12,795 nt of DNA from JBGRQB01 sp041725875. Its GTDB lineage: Bacteria; Bacteroidota; Ignavibacteria; Ignavibacteriales; Melioribacteraceae. The stretch spans positions 1-12,795 of the forward strand of contig JBGRQB010000132.1 in NCBI GenBank assembly GCA_041725875.1, read 5' to 3'. This document shows positions 1 through 7,114 of the stretch, piece by piece (positions within the stretch are counted from its first letter, which is position 1; each line of letters opens with the position of its first letter). A program made the translations under genes and the position numbers. Below the pieces are notes generated by a model that saw only the letters and a list, made by a program, of their open reading frames with translations, did not search any database and was not told the origin of the DNA.

Positions 1-2385
1 GGTATAGATTGCGCAATTAAGGGTTATGAGACTTCTGTTGACTGGGATGAACTTTTCCCTGCTGATAAAGAGCACAATACTTCTGTCGGCTTGTATCGCC
101 CGGATGATTTCCTCTGGTATCAGCCTAATACAATGGAGGAAAGATTAAAAAGAGAGAAGCGTTTCTGGTCAGGCGAAAACGGAGATCCTTCCAATACAGA
201 AACTTCACACAAATGGAAAGGTTTTGCCAATTATATTCCGGCTAATTCTGTAATTGATGATGTTCCTTTTTCTACAAATTTTTCTCTCGGACTCGGATAC
301 GATTACTACATAAACGGAGAAAAGCTTTCCGATACAACACGCAGTTCTTCAGGGTGGAACAACATTGCACTGCAGGATATTCTTCCCACCTGGCGCTGGC
401 TGGTTGAAAGTTCAGGTTCAAAACTGGATGTAAATTTCGACTTTACAGATGCTTATTACGGCGGTAATTCCATTAAGTTTTCCGGCAATCTTTCTTCCGA
501 TAACAATGTTAAACTTTATAAAACAAAACTTCCTGTAACCGGCAGCACAAAGATTGATGTGGCTGTTAAGAGAGGAAAAGCAGGTGCCAGCAGTGCTAAA
601 ATCGGACTCGCATTTGATGATGCGCCCTCATCTTTTCAATATTTGGAGATTGGCGATCTTACAGATGAAAACTGGAATTTGAAGACTCTTGACCTGAGTT
701 CTTATGCAGGTAAAACTTTATCTGTTATCTCAATCTTCTTTGAAGCAAATTCCGAATCAGATTATGAATTAAAGCTTGGCAGAATTTCACTTTATAACGA
801 GCAGATAAAAACACCTGCCGCACCTTCCAATTTTACTGTTGAAAACAAGGTTAATGAAGACGGCTTTATTACTCTGAGATTAAAATGGGATCATTCTTCA
901 GATAAAGTAACTCAATACAATGTTTATAAAAAGAACCCTGATAACAGCAGAACCTTTATAGGGGGAAGCATTAACAATGCCTGCTTTATTCCGTGGGTCG
1001 GGAAAGCAGAAAATGAATCTGATATAGTTCTTGAGCTTGAAGCTGTTGGTGAAGATTTTGGACATTCTTCAGCAGTTACCGCCGATTTTAACTGGTATTC
1101 GGCTCCTGAAAAAGCTTCCAACCCTAATCCTGCAAGTGGTGCGACTGACATTTACAGAAATACCAAGCTTGTCTGGACAGCAGGCAGAGGTTCCGAAGCT
1201 CATTCAGTCTATTTTGGAAAATCTCAAAATGTTCAGGCTGTTGATGTTGTTTCTGTTAATGAGTTTGATCCGGGTATGCTTGAAGCAAACACAACTTACT
1301 ACTGGCGTGTGGATGAAAAGAATAAGTTATTTACTACAACAGGTGAATTGTGGAGCTTTACAACAGGCGCGGGAATTCTTGACACCTCAAACAACGCCCT
1401 TAATTTTGACGGAGTTGATGATTTTGTAAATTGCGGTAATGATGCTTCGCTGCAGATTACCGGACGCGAAATAACAATTGAAGCCTGGGTAAATGCCGAA
1501 ACATTTAAAGCAGAAACCTGGCAGGGCGTTATTTTAGCAAAAGATCAGGGCGGTGCCGGGAGCGACTTTGGTTATATGTTAAGATGCGGTAAAGACGGAC
1601 GTGTAAACTTTAACGTTGGCAACGGTCAGTGGAACGAAATAGAGACTCAGGGATTAAAGATAAAACTTAATACCTGGCATCACGTTGCAGGTGTTATGGA
1701 AGGCGGTTATATGCGCATTTATATTGACGGAAAAGAGGAAGCCAAGAAGGCTCTCTACTCTACAACTGTTAAGAATGCTGCAAATGCCAATCTCATTATT
1801 GGTGATTCCCCTGCTTTTCCGGGCAGAGTTTTTGACGGAAAGATTGACGAGGTGAGAATCTGGAATAAAGGGAGAACCGCAGAGCAGATAAATACAACAA
1901 TGAATATGAAACTTACTCCGGAATATTATTCAACTGCTGACAGCGGACTTGCAGCATACTGGAATTTTGATGAGGGTGCGGGACAAACACTTGCCGATCT
2001 TTCAACGCACGGCAACGATGCAATTCTTGGTGCAAGCAATGCTTCCGACAGCAGAGACCCTAAGTGGGATAAATCATCTGCAATTGTTTCCGTAGATGAA
2101 ATTCCGGGCACAGATATTCCTGAGAATTTTGCTTTGAATCAGAATTACCCTAATCCTTTTAATCCTTCTACAACAATTACTTTTTCTGTTACCGAAGAAG
2201 GTCTTTACAAATTACAGATCTTTAATATTCTTGGTCAGGAAGTAGATGTTATCTTTGATAAAGAGATTGCTGCAGGTAATTATAAAGTTACTTTTGAAGC
2301 TGATCATCTTTCATCGGGGATCTATTTTTACAGACTTACAGGTAAAGGCAAAGCAATTACTAAAAAGATGTTATTCCTTAAATAA
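1..2385 (+). CDS. Secreted GH85-type endo-beta-N-acetylglucosaminidase, 3' part, with FN3, LamG and T9SS sorting domain
   Basis: The reading frame is open from base 1 to the TAA at 2383-2385 (794 codons), so the 5' end lies outside the window; a TTG at 91 is in frame but is not a credible start. Numbering from base 1, residues 1-140 resemble the second half of a GH85 barrel: GENGDP, a W-G-A-YIP-S-I stretch, PFSTNFSLGLG and QDILPTW match what I recall of eukaryotic ENGase and bacterial Endo-D. The catalytic Asn/Glu pair would lie upstream and cannot be checked. A beta-sandwich follows (about 145-268, DAYYGGNSIKFSG), then FN3 (272-366), a second Ig-like domain (370-457), a LamG/concanavalin-like domain (465-678, starting LNFDGVDDFV) and a T9SS type A sorting domain (706-794, NYPNPFNP then GIYFYRL). 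It is probably exported by T9SS and acts on N-glycans outside the cell. Domain calls from FN3 onward are firm; the GH85 call is moderate. Confidence 0.8.
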   Translation, partial: GIDCAIKGYETSVDWDELFPADKEHNTSVGLYRPDDFLWYQPNTMEERLKREKRFWSGENGDPSNTETSHKWKGFANYIPANSVIDDVPFSTNFSLGLGYDYYINGEKLSDTTRSSSGWNNIALQDILPTWRWLVESSGSKLDVNFDFTDAYYGGNSIKFSGNLSSDNNVKLYKTKLPVTGSTKIDVAVKRGKAGASSAKIGLAFDDAPSSFQYLEIGDLTDENWNLKTLDLSSYAGKTLSVISIFFEANSESDYELKLGRISLYNEQIKTPAAPSNFTVENKVNEDGFITLRLKWDHSSDKVTQYNVYKKNPDNSRTFIGGSINNACFIPWVGKAENESDIVLELEAVGEDFGHSSAVTADFNWYSAPEKASNPNPASGATDIYRNTKLVWTAGRGSEAHSVYFGKSQNVQAVDVVSVNEFDPGMLEANTTYYWRVDEKNKLFTTTGELWSFTTGAGILDTSNNALNFDGVDDFVNCGNDASLQITGREITIEAWVNAETFKAETWQGVILAKDQGGAGSDFGYMLRCGKDGRVNFNVGNGQWNEIETQGLKIKLNTWHHVAGVMEGGYMRIYIDGKEEAKKALYSTTVKNAANANLIIGDSPAFPGRVFDGKIDEVRIWNKGRTAEQINTTMNMKLTPEYYSTADSGLAAYWNFDEGAGQTLADLSTHGNDAILGASNASDSRDPKWDKSSAIVSVDEIPGTDIPENFALNQNYPNPFNPSTTITFSVTEEGLYKLQIFNILGQEVDVIFDKEIAAGNYKVTFEADHLSSGIYFYRLTGKGKAITKKMLFLK

Positions 2386-2389
2386 AAGA

Positions 2390-2417
2390 AAACCCCGGAG
2401 CAACAGTTCCGGGGTTT
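2390..2417. terminator. Bidirectional intrinsic terminator between convergent genes
   Basis: A perfect 10-bp stem, AAACCCCGGA (2390-2399) with TCCGGGGTTT (2408-2417), encloses an 8-nt loop. It lies 4 bp after the GH85-type gene and 29 bp after the stop of the converging lipoprotein gene. Read on the minus strand the stem is followed by a T-rich tail (TCTTTTATTT); the plus-strand tail is weaker. It probably ends both transcripts. Confidence 0.8.
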
Positions 2418-2446
2418 ATTCAAAAATCCATACCGTTAATTAAGTT

Positions 2447-3133
2447 TTATCTTAAAGTAACTTTTATCTCTTTAATTAATTTCCTTGCTGTTGTTATCTT
2501 TTCAATATCTGTGTAAAGGGAGTCATCTGCTGCAAGCTGGTTTGTTCTTCCTGTAAGTTTAGGCAAAACAACAGAAAGCGTATCTGTTCCTATTTCAGCA
2601 GTGTAAATTATTGAAGGCTGTCCGTTCCCTTCCGTATCAGGGATGTCGTTATCTGACCAATATTGAAAGTACTTATTGTAATCCCCTGAAACATTTACTT
2701 CAATAAAGCTTTTCCACTTTTTATTTTTGGGAACACGTATAGATTTTTTTATCTTTCCTTCTGCAACTGTTGCTCCGCTTATTGCATCCACAACCTTTTC
2801 CCAGAACCCCGGATCTTCTTCACCTGCTCTTCTCAGGTTCCAGTAAGGCAGCGACACAGGGCATTCAACTTTTCCCTGCCAGTCATTTTTTCCGCTTCTC
2901 CGTGTTACCCAGATTGTCTTGTAAAATTTGGAGTCAGCATCTTCCAGCCACACAGCTATCTGAGGCGGTTCGCCGTAATCTGTAAGCAGATAGGTTTCTT
3001 TGTCAACTTCAAAGGAGATTTCAATTAAATCACTCTTTTCCGGATCAGGAGAATCATCGGGGTTGTTTTTATTATTACAGCCGGGCAGTAAAAGCACGCC
3101 TGCCAGACTCACAACTGATAAAAGCTTTTTCAT
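2447..3133 (-). CDS. Small predicted lipoprotein, DUF2271-like
   Basis: This 228-residue protein starts with a lysine pair, a hydrophobic segment and lipobox LLPGC, so Cys19 should be lipidated; an Asn/Asp/Pro-rich linker follows. The mature part has PQIAVWLEDADSKFYKT (about 57-73) and, further on, D-x-ISGAT-x-x-x-G. These recall DUF2271-type periplasmic proteins (AVWIEDADG and DAVSGAT), but that is from memory and the function is unknown. Its ATG overlaps the stop of the upstream GH109-like gene in an ATGA arrangement and no Shine-Dalgarno sequence is visible, so translation is probably coupled. It is the last gene of the minus-strand run and ends just before a terminator. A cell-envelope accessory role for the neighbouring lipoprotein enzyme is conceivable but unproven. 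Confidence 0.82.
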   Translation of the reverse strand: MKKLLSVVSLAGVLLLPGCNNKNNPDDSPDPEKSDLIEISFEVDKETYLLTDYGEPPQIAVWLEDADSKFYKTIWVTRRSGKNDWQGKVECPVSLPYWNLRRAGEEDPGFWEKVVDAISGATVAEGKIKKSIRVPKNKKWKSFIEVNVSGDYNKYFQYWSDNDIPDTEGNGQPSIIYTAEIGTDTLSVVLPKLTGRTNQLAADDSLYTDIEKITTARKLIKEIKVTLR

Positions 3134-4524
3134 TTATATTCCGGAATTGTTAAAGGTTCTCTCTCTTTCCAGAAACCTCTTGTAAAATCAGGGAAATCTA
3201 CAGGTCTGCTCTTATTGGCAACAGATATTTCCGAGAGTTCACCAACAACACTTAATGCCACTGCATCGTAAATATCCATATCCGTGGGAGTGCCGTTCTG
3301 CAATGCTTTTATCAGTCTGTAGTCTTCCAGAAAGTCCATACCTCCGTGTCTGTCCTCTTTGGCAATTGTTTTTATATTTTTCCAGAGTGAGTGCTGATAC
3401 TCTTCTTTATACTTATCCATATCTTCCCACTGGTGTGCCGGACTCATTCCGTCAATATGAATTCTGTCAGGGTATCCCTGTGAAATTCCTTTGGTTCCCT
3501 GCACCATATCTATTCTGGAGTACGGACGAGGAAGGTTTGTATCGTGATAAAGCGTGATAGTGGCTTCGTTAACAGTCTTAATCATTGTAACATTAATATC
3601 GCCGAGAGCATAATCAACATTGGCGTATTCATTATCTTCACCAAGTTTCTCTTTTGCAAAAAGATTTAACCCGCGATCTTTGGAACTCATCGATACCAGA
3701 TAATCAAATCTGTCGCCCCTGTTTATATCCATAACATTTGCAAGGGGTCCCAGACCGTGAGTAGGATAGATATTTCCGTTACGGCTAATTGAATGCTGCA
3801 CACGCCAGTTATCTTTTAATTTACCACCGGTTTTGTAGTTTCTTAAATCGTGAAGATAACCTCCTGCTCCGTGCACAATTTCGCCAAACAGACCTTTACG
3901 AACCATATTAAGAACCAGCATTTCTCTTTCGCCGTAATTAACATTTTCCATCATAACGCAATGTTTGTTATACTTTTCAGCATATTCCACAAGCTGCCAG
4001 CATTCTTTTATTGTAAGGGCGGCAGGTACTTCAATTGCAATATGTTTGCTGTTTTTCATTGCAGCAAGTGCAACAGGCACGTGCCATTTCCAGGGGGTTG
4101 CGGTAAACACAAGATCAAGATCTTCTGTTTCACACATTCTTACAAAATCGTATTCCCCTTTTGTGTAGAGAACCGGCTTTTTTTGTCCCGCATTTGTTAC
4201 CCATTTCTGCATACGTTCGGCACGTTCCGGAATGATGTCGCAAATTGCTTTTACCTCAACACCTTCTATGTTAAGGAAGTTTCTTACGTGACTGGAACCT
4301 TGTGCGCCAACACCTACAAACCCTATTCTTACAACAGGTATGGGAGCAACTTTGGGCAGACCCGGTTTTGTGGAGAGTTGAGGTGATTTAAGATATTCTT
4401 CTGTTTCTTTTTCAGTTGTACAGCCCGGGATGTTTACTCCCACAGCTGCAATACCCAAACCGGCAAGGGCGCCGGTTTTGATAAAATCTCTTCTGTTTAA
4501 TCCGGTGGTATTATTTTTTTTCAT
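3130..4524 (-). CDS. Gfo/Idh/MocA-fold, GH109-like NAD-dependent glycosidase, predicted Tat lipoprotein
   Basis: The 464-residue protein begins with a twin-arginine motif (NRRDFIK, 10-16), a hydrophobic stretch and lipobox NIPGC (Cys35), suggesting Tat export and lipid anchoring. The mature part has a Rossmann dinucleotide-binding loop GVGAQGSSH (71-79), IEVPAAL with Glu165, then YPTHGLGP with Tyr253 and His256, HDTNLPRPYS (327-336) and HGGMDF (393-398). This pattern matches GH109 alpha-N-acetylgalactosaminidases, in which bound NAD+ drives an oxidation/elimination mechanism and a Tyr/His pair in a YPTH motif sits in the active site. Other Gfo/Idh/MocA members are plain dehydrogenases, so the substrate is inferred. 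The gene starts 9 bp after galE with no clear Shine-Dalgarno site, and its stop overlaps the next gene by 4 bp. It is paralogous to the protein at 5674-7074. Confidence 0.85.
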   Translation of the reverse strand: MKKNNTTGLNRRDFIKTGALAGLGIAAVGVNIPGCTTEKETEEYLKSPQLSTKPGLPKVAPIPVVRIGFVGVGAQGSSHVRNFLNIEGVEVKAICDIIPERAERMQKWVTNAGQKKPVLYTKGEYDFVRMCETEDLDLVFTATPWKWHVPVALAAMKNSKHIAIEVPAALTIKECWQLVEYAEKYNKHCVMMENVNYGEREMLVLNMVRKGLFGEIVHGAGGYLHDLRNYKTGGKLKDNWRVQHSISRNGNIYPTHGLGPLANVMDINRGDRFDYLVSMSSKDRGLNLFAKEKLGEDNEYANVDYALGDINVTMIKTVNEATITLYHDTNLPRPYSRIDMVQGTKGISQGYPDRIHIDGMSPAHQWEDMDKYKEEYQHSLWKNIKTIAKEDRHGGMDFLEDYRLIKALQNGTPTDMDIYDAVALSVVGELSEISVANKSRPVDFPDFTRGFWKEREPLTIPEYK

Positions 4525-4533
4525 ATTAAGTTT

Positions 4534-5553
4534 TTATTTATATCCTTCAGGATTTTTCTTTTGCCAGTTCCAGGAATCTCTGCACATTTCATCAATTCCT
4601 CTTACGGCTTTCCAGTTTAATTCTTTTTCAGCTTTTTCAGGATCTGCGTAACATTCTGCAATATCTCCTGCTCTTCTTTCAACTATTTTATAGGCTACTT
4701 TTCTTTCACTTGCTTCTTCATAGCTTTTTATAATATCCAGTACACTGTATCCGTTACCAGTTCCGAGGTTGTAGGTTACCAGACCCGGATTTTGCTCAAG
4801 TTTTTCAAGTGCTTTCAGGTGACCATCTGCAAGATCAACAACATGTATATAATCTCTCACCCCTGTACCGTCGGGAGTTTTATAGTCACCGCCAAACACA
4901 GAGAGTTCTTCCCTTTTACCAACAGCTACCTGTGAAATATAAGGCACAAGGTTATTTGGAATTCCGTTCGGGTCTTCTCCTATTTTTCCGCTTGCGTGTG
5001 CACCAACCGGATTAAAATATCTTAACACGGCAATGTTAAGTTTATCATCCGATTTATAGAGATCACTTAAAATCTCTTCTATCATTAGTTTTGTGCGTCC
5101 ATACGGATTTGTAACGCTTAAAGGGAAATCTTCTGTAATAGGCACTTTGTGCGGATCACCGTATACAGTTGCAGATGAACTGAACACAAGGTTTTTAACA
5201 ACAAACTTTTTCATAACTTCGCACAGGTTAAGTGTGCCTGTAATGTTGTTATGATAATATTTCAAAGGTATTTCCACTGATTCGCCAACTGCTTTCAGAC
5301 CCGCAAAATGAATAACCGCATCAATTTTTTCATTTGCAAAAACATCTTCAAGCGCTTTTTTATTAAGCAGATCTGTTTTATAAAACTTTACTTTTTTTTC
5401 TGTAATCTCTTCTACTCTGGTAAGAGCTTCAACCTTACTGTTGCTTAAATTGTCAACTACAACAACTTCATAATCAGCTTCTAAAAGCTGTACAATAGTG
5501 TGGCTGCCTATATATCCGGCTCCGCCTGTTACTAATATTCTGGATTTTGACAT
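4534..5553 (-). CDS. galE: UDP-glucose/UDP-N-acetylglucosamine 4-epimerase
   Basis: A 339-residue short-chain dehydrogenase-fold epimerase interconverting UDP-glucose and UDP-galactose, and probably the N-acetylated pair, with bound NAD+. Visible features are the N-terminal GGAGYIGSH loop, SSSATVYG with the catalytic-site Ser, YGRTK giving the YxxxK pair, NPVGAH, and the C-terminal D-x-W-x-W-Q ending typical of GalE. The frame is open upstream to an ATG at 5637, but ATG 5551-5553 is chosen because GAGG sits six bases before it and the Rossmann motif begins directly after MSKSR. Cys301 (codon 4651-4653, in GDIAECYAD) aligns with human GALE Cys307 and E. coli Tyr299, the position that controls acceptance of N-acetyl groups. 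It lies between two GH109-like genes; a hairpin and 120 bp separate it from the upstream one. Confidence 0.96.
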   Translation of the reverse strand: MSKSRILVTGGAGYIGSHTIVQLLEADYEVVVVDNLSNSKVEALTRVEEITEKKVKFYKTDLLNKKALEDVFANEKIDAVIHFAGLKAVGESVEIPLKYYHNNITGTLNLCEVMKKFVVKNLVFSSSATVYGDPHKVPITEDFPLSVTNPYGRTKLMIEEILSDLYKSDDKLNIAVLRYFNPVGAHASGKIGEDPNGIPNNLVPYISQVAVGKREELSVFGGDYKTPDGTGVRDYIHVVDLADGHLKALEKLEQNPGLVTYNLGTGNGYSVLDIIKSYEEASERKVAYKIVERRAGDIAECYADPEKAEKELNWKAVRGIDEMCRDSWNWQKKNPEGYK

Positions 5554-5559
5554 TTTTTT

Positions 5560-5563
5560 CCTC
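5560..5563 (-). promoter_or_regulatory. Ribosome binding site fixing the galE start
   Basis: On the minus strand GAGG is followed by six A residues and the ATG at 5551-5553. It supports this start over the in-frame ATG 84 bp upstream, whose extra residues (MPAGFIAIFISEIPIF...) do not belong to the GalE fold. Confidence 0.7.
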
Positions 5564-5621
5564 GAGAGTGAAATACTAAATTGCATTACAAATATAGGTA
5601 TTTCTGAAATGAATATTGCTA

Positions 5622-5653
5622 TAAACCCTGCGGGCATTAGCCTGCAGGGTTTA
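5622..5653 (-). other. Intergenic hairpin between the GH109-like gene and galE
   Basis: TAAACCCTGC (5622-5631) and GCAGGGTTTA (5644-5653) form a perfect 10-bp stem with a 12-nt loop that could pair a little further. It lies about 20 bp after the stop of the upstream gene and 68 bp before galE. On the minus strand it is followed by TAGCAATATTC rather than a U-run, so it is not a canonical terminator. It may protect the 3' end of the upstream message, partly attenuate transcription, or mark a processing site. Confidence 0.6.
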
Positions 5654-5673
5654 CAAACAACTAAACCGTCGGA

Positions 5674-7074
5674 TTACTTTTCCAATCCGAATATCGGTTT
5701 GTTGTTGATCCATCGTCCTCTGGTGAAATCAGGGAAATCCTGAGGGGCGCTGTTGTTTAATATAGATGCTTCCGATAAAGGAGTTATTGCACTCCAGGCC
5801 GCTGCGTCATAAACATCTATTTCAGGTGCCCGCTCATTTTTCACACCTTCTATAAATGATTTCATTGTGAAAAAATCTATACCGCCGTGTCCGGCTCCTT
5901 TTGCTTTTTTACCTTCCTCAACCCAAAGTGAATGATCATATTTTTTCATATATTCATCATATTTTTTGTCGGTAAGCCAGTTGTGTCCCTTGCCTGCACC
6001 TTCTATAAATATTCTCTTTCCTTCAAATTGTCCGTTCCACACACCTTTTGAGCCGTTTAATGTAAAACCCCAGGAGTATGGACGAGGAAGGTTTGTATCG
6101 TGAGTAACAATTATTGTTTCTTCTTTTGCGGTTTTTATAACACTTGTAATTATATCACCCAGTTTCCATTTTAGTTTTGCATTTGGGTGGTCTTTTCCTC
6201 CTTTTGGGTGGTTTACAATATAGTCGTGCAGACCCACAGATTTTGTTGCTCTTGCAGTCATAGAAACAAATCTGTTACCCCGGTTTATATCAAACCAGGT
6301 TGCTACGGGTCCGATACCGTGAGTAGGATATACATCACCATTTCTTAACAGCGAATGTTGTGTTCTCCACTTTGCTTCTGAAAATCCTTTTTCTCCAAAC
6401 TCTACTCCGTTGCCGTAAGGACCTTTACCGTCATTAAACTTTACAAATCTGAGATCGTGACGATAACCGCAGGTTGCGTGAACAACTTCGCCAAAAACTC
6501 CTTCGCGCACCATCTTTAATGCCGCCAGAGCTTCTCTTGCATAGCATACATTTTCAAGCAGCATACAGTGAGAGCCTGTTTCTTCGTATGTGTTTACCAG
6601 ATCCCAACATTCTTCAAGAGTGTTTGCAGCACTTACTTCAAGTCCGGTATACTTACCAGCTTTCATTGCCTGCACAGCCATTCTTGTATGCCACAGCCAG
6701 GGTGTTGAAATAACAACAGCGTCAATATCTTTATCTTCAAGCAATTTCATAAACGCGTAATCGTCGCCTGTGTAAACTTTGGCTTCTTTACAGTTGTTTT
6801 TCTTTAACAGTTTCTGGGTTCTTTTAATTGCATCAGGGTCTGTATCGCAAATAGCCGAGATAAAAACATCATCTCTTTTGGCAGCATTATTAACGTGGTT
6901 TCTTCCTCTTAATCCCACACCTATAAAAGCAAGATTAACTTTATTCTTAAATAACCTGCTCTTTTTTACAGGCTCGGTTTTCTCTTCTGCTTTCAAAAAT
7001 CCGGGTGTAAGTGCAGCTCCCGCACTTGCTATTGCGGCTGACTTAATAAAGTTTCTTCTGTTAAGTTTAGACAT
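5674..7074 (-). CDS. Gfo/Idh/MocA-fold, GH109-like NAD-dependent glycosidase with Tat signal
   Basis: This 466-residue protein begins MSKLNRRNFIKS, a twin-arginine signal, followed by an Ala-rich core and a probable signal peptidase I site near FLKAEE (27-32), so it should be a soluble periplasmic protein. The NAD-binding loop is GVGLRGRNH (52-60). Glu146 lies in LEVSAANTLEECW, YPTHGIGP carries Tyr249 and His252, HDTNLPRPYS is at 325-334 and HGGIDF at 396-401. VNLAFIGVGLRGRNH closely resembles the start of the characterised Elizabethkingia GH109 alpha-N-acetylgalactosaminidase as I recall it. The likely role is release of alpha-GalNAc or a related sugar. Tat export fits a protein that must bind NAD+ in the cytoplasm first. 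ATG 7074 is preceded on the minus strand by AGAGGTCAGG. It lies 40 bp after the kinase gene and is a divergent paralogue of the protein at 3130-4524, with an insert around 211-232. Confidence 0.87.
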   Translation of the reverse strand: MSKLNRRNFIKSAAIASAGAALTPGFLKAEEKTEPVKKSRLFKNKVNLAFIGVGLRGRNHVNNAAKRDDVFISAICDTDPDAIKRTQKLLKKNNCKEAKVYTGDDYAFMKLLEDKDIDAVVISTPWLWHTRMAVQAMKAGKYTGLEVSAANTLEECWDLVNTYEETGSHCMLLENVCYAREALAALKMVREGVFGEVVHATCGYRHDLRFVKFNDGKGPYGNGVEFGEKGFSEAKWRTQHSLLRNGDVYPTHGIGPVATWFDINRGNRFVSMTARATKSVGLHDYIVNHPKGGKDHPNAKLKWKLGDIITSVIKTAKEETIIVTHDTNLPRPYSWGFTLNGSKGVWNGQFEGKRIFIEGAGKGHNWLTDKKYDEYMKKYDHSLWVEEGKKAKGAGHGGIDFFTMKSFIEGVKNERAPEIDVYDAAAWSAITPLSEASILNNSAPQDFPDFTRGRWINNKPIFGLEK

Positions 7075-7114
7075 CCTGACCTCTGTTTATTTGCTTGAAT
7101 TATATTTACTTTAC

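Noticed and set aside
91..93. TTG as start of the first gene
   Set aside because: The frame is open to base 1 and the codons before it continue the protein (GIDCAIKGYETSV), so the gene enters from outside the window.
1031..1429. Plus-strand frame of 132 codons within the GH85-type gene
   Set aside because: Out of frame with a reading that shows continuous FN3 and Ig-like domains; the product has no recognisable pattern.
3850..4386. Plus-strand frame of 178 codons
   Set aside because: It lies wholly inside and antisense to a GH109-like gene with clear motifs, and its product is Cys/Phe/His-rich with no recognisable domain.
5554..5637. N-terminal extension of GalE from ATG 5637
   Set aside because: The extension is not part of the GalE fold, runs over the spacer, and the downstream ATG has a well-placed GAGG.
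5669..5690. TCGGATT/AATCCGA hairpin over a stop codon as a regulatory site
   Set aside because: Seven base pairs overlapping coding sequence, with no tail or context; easily a chance pairing.
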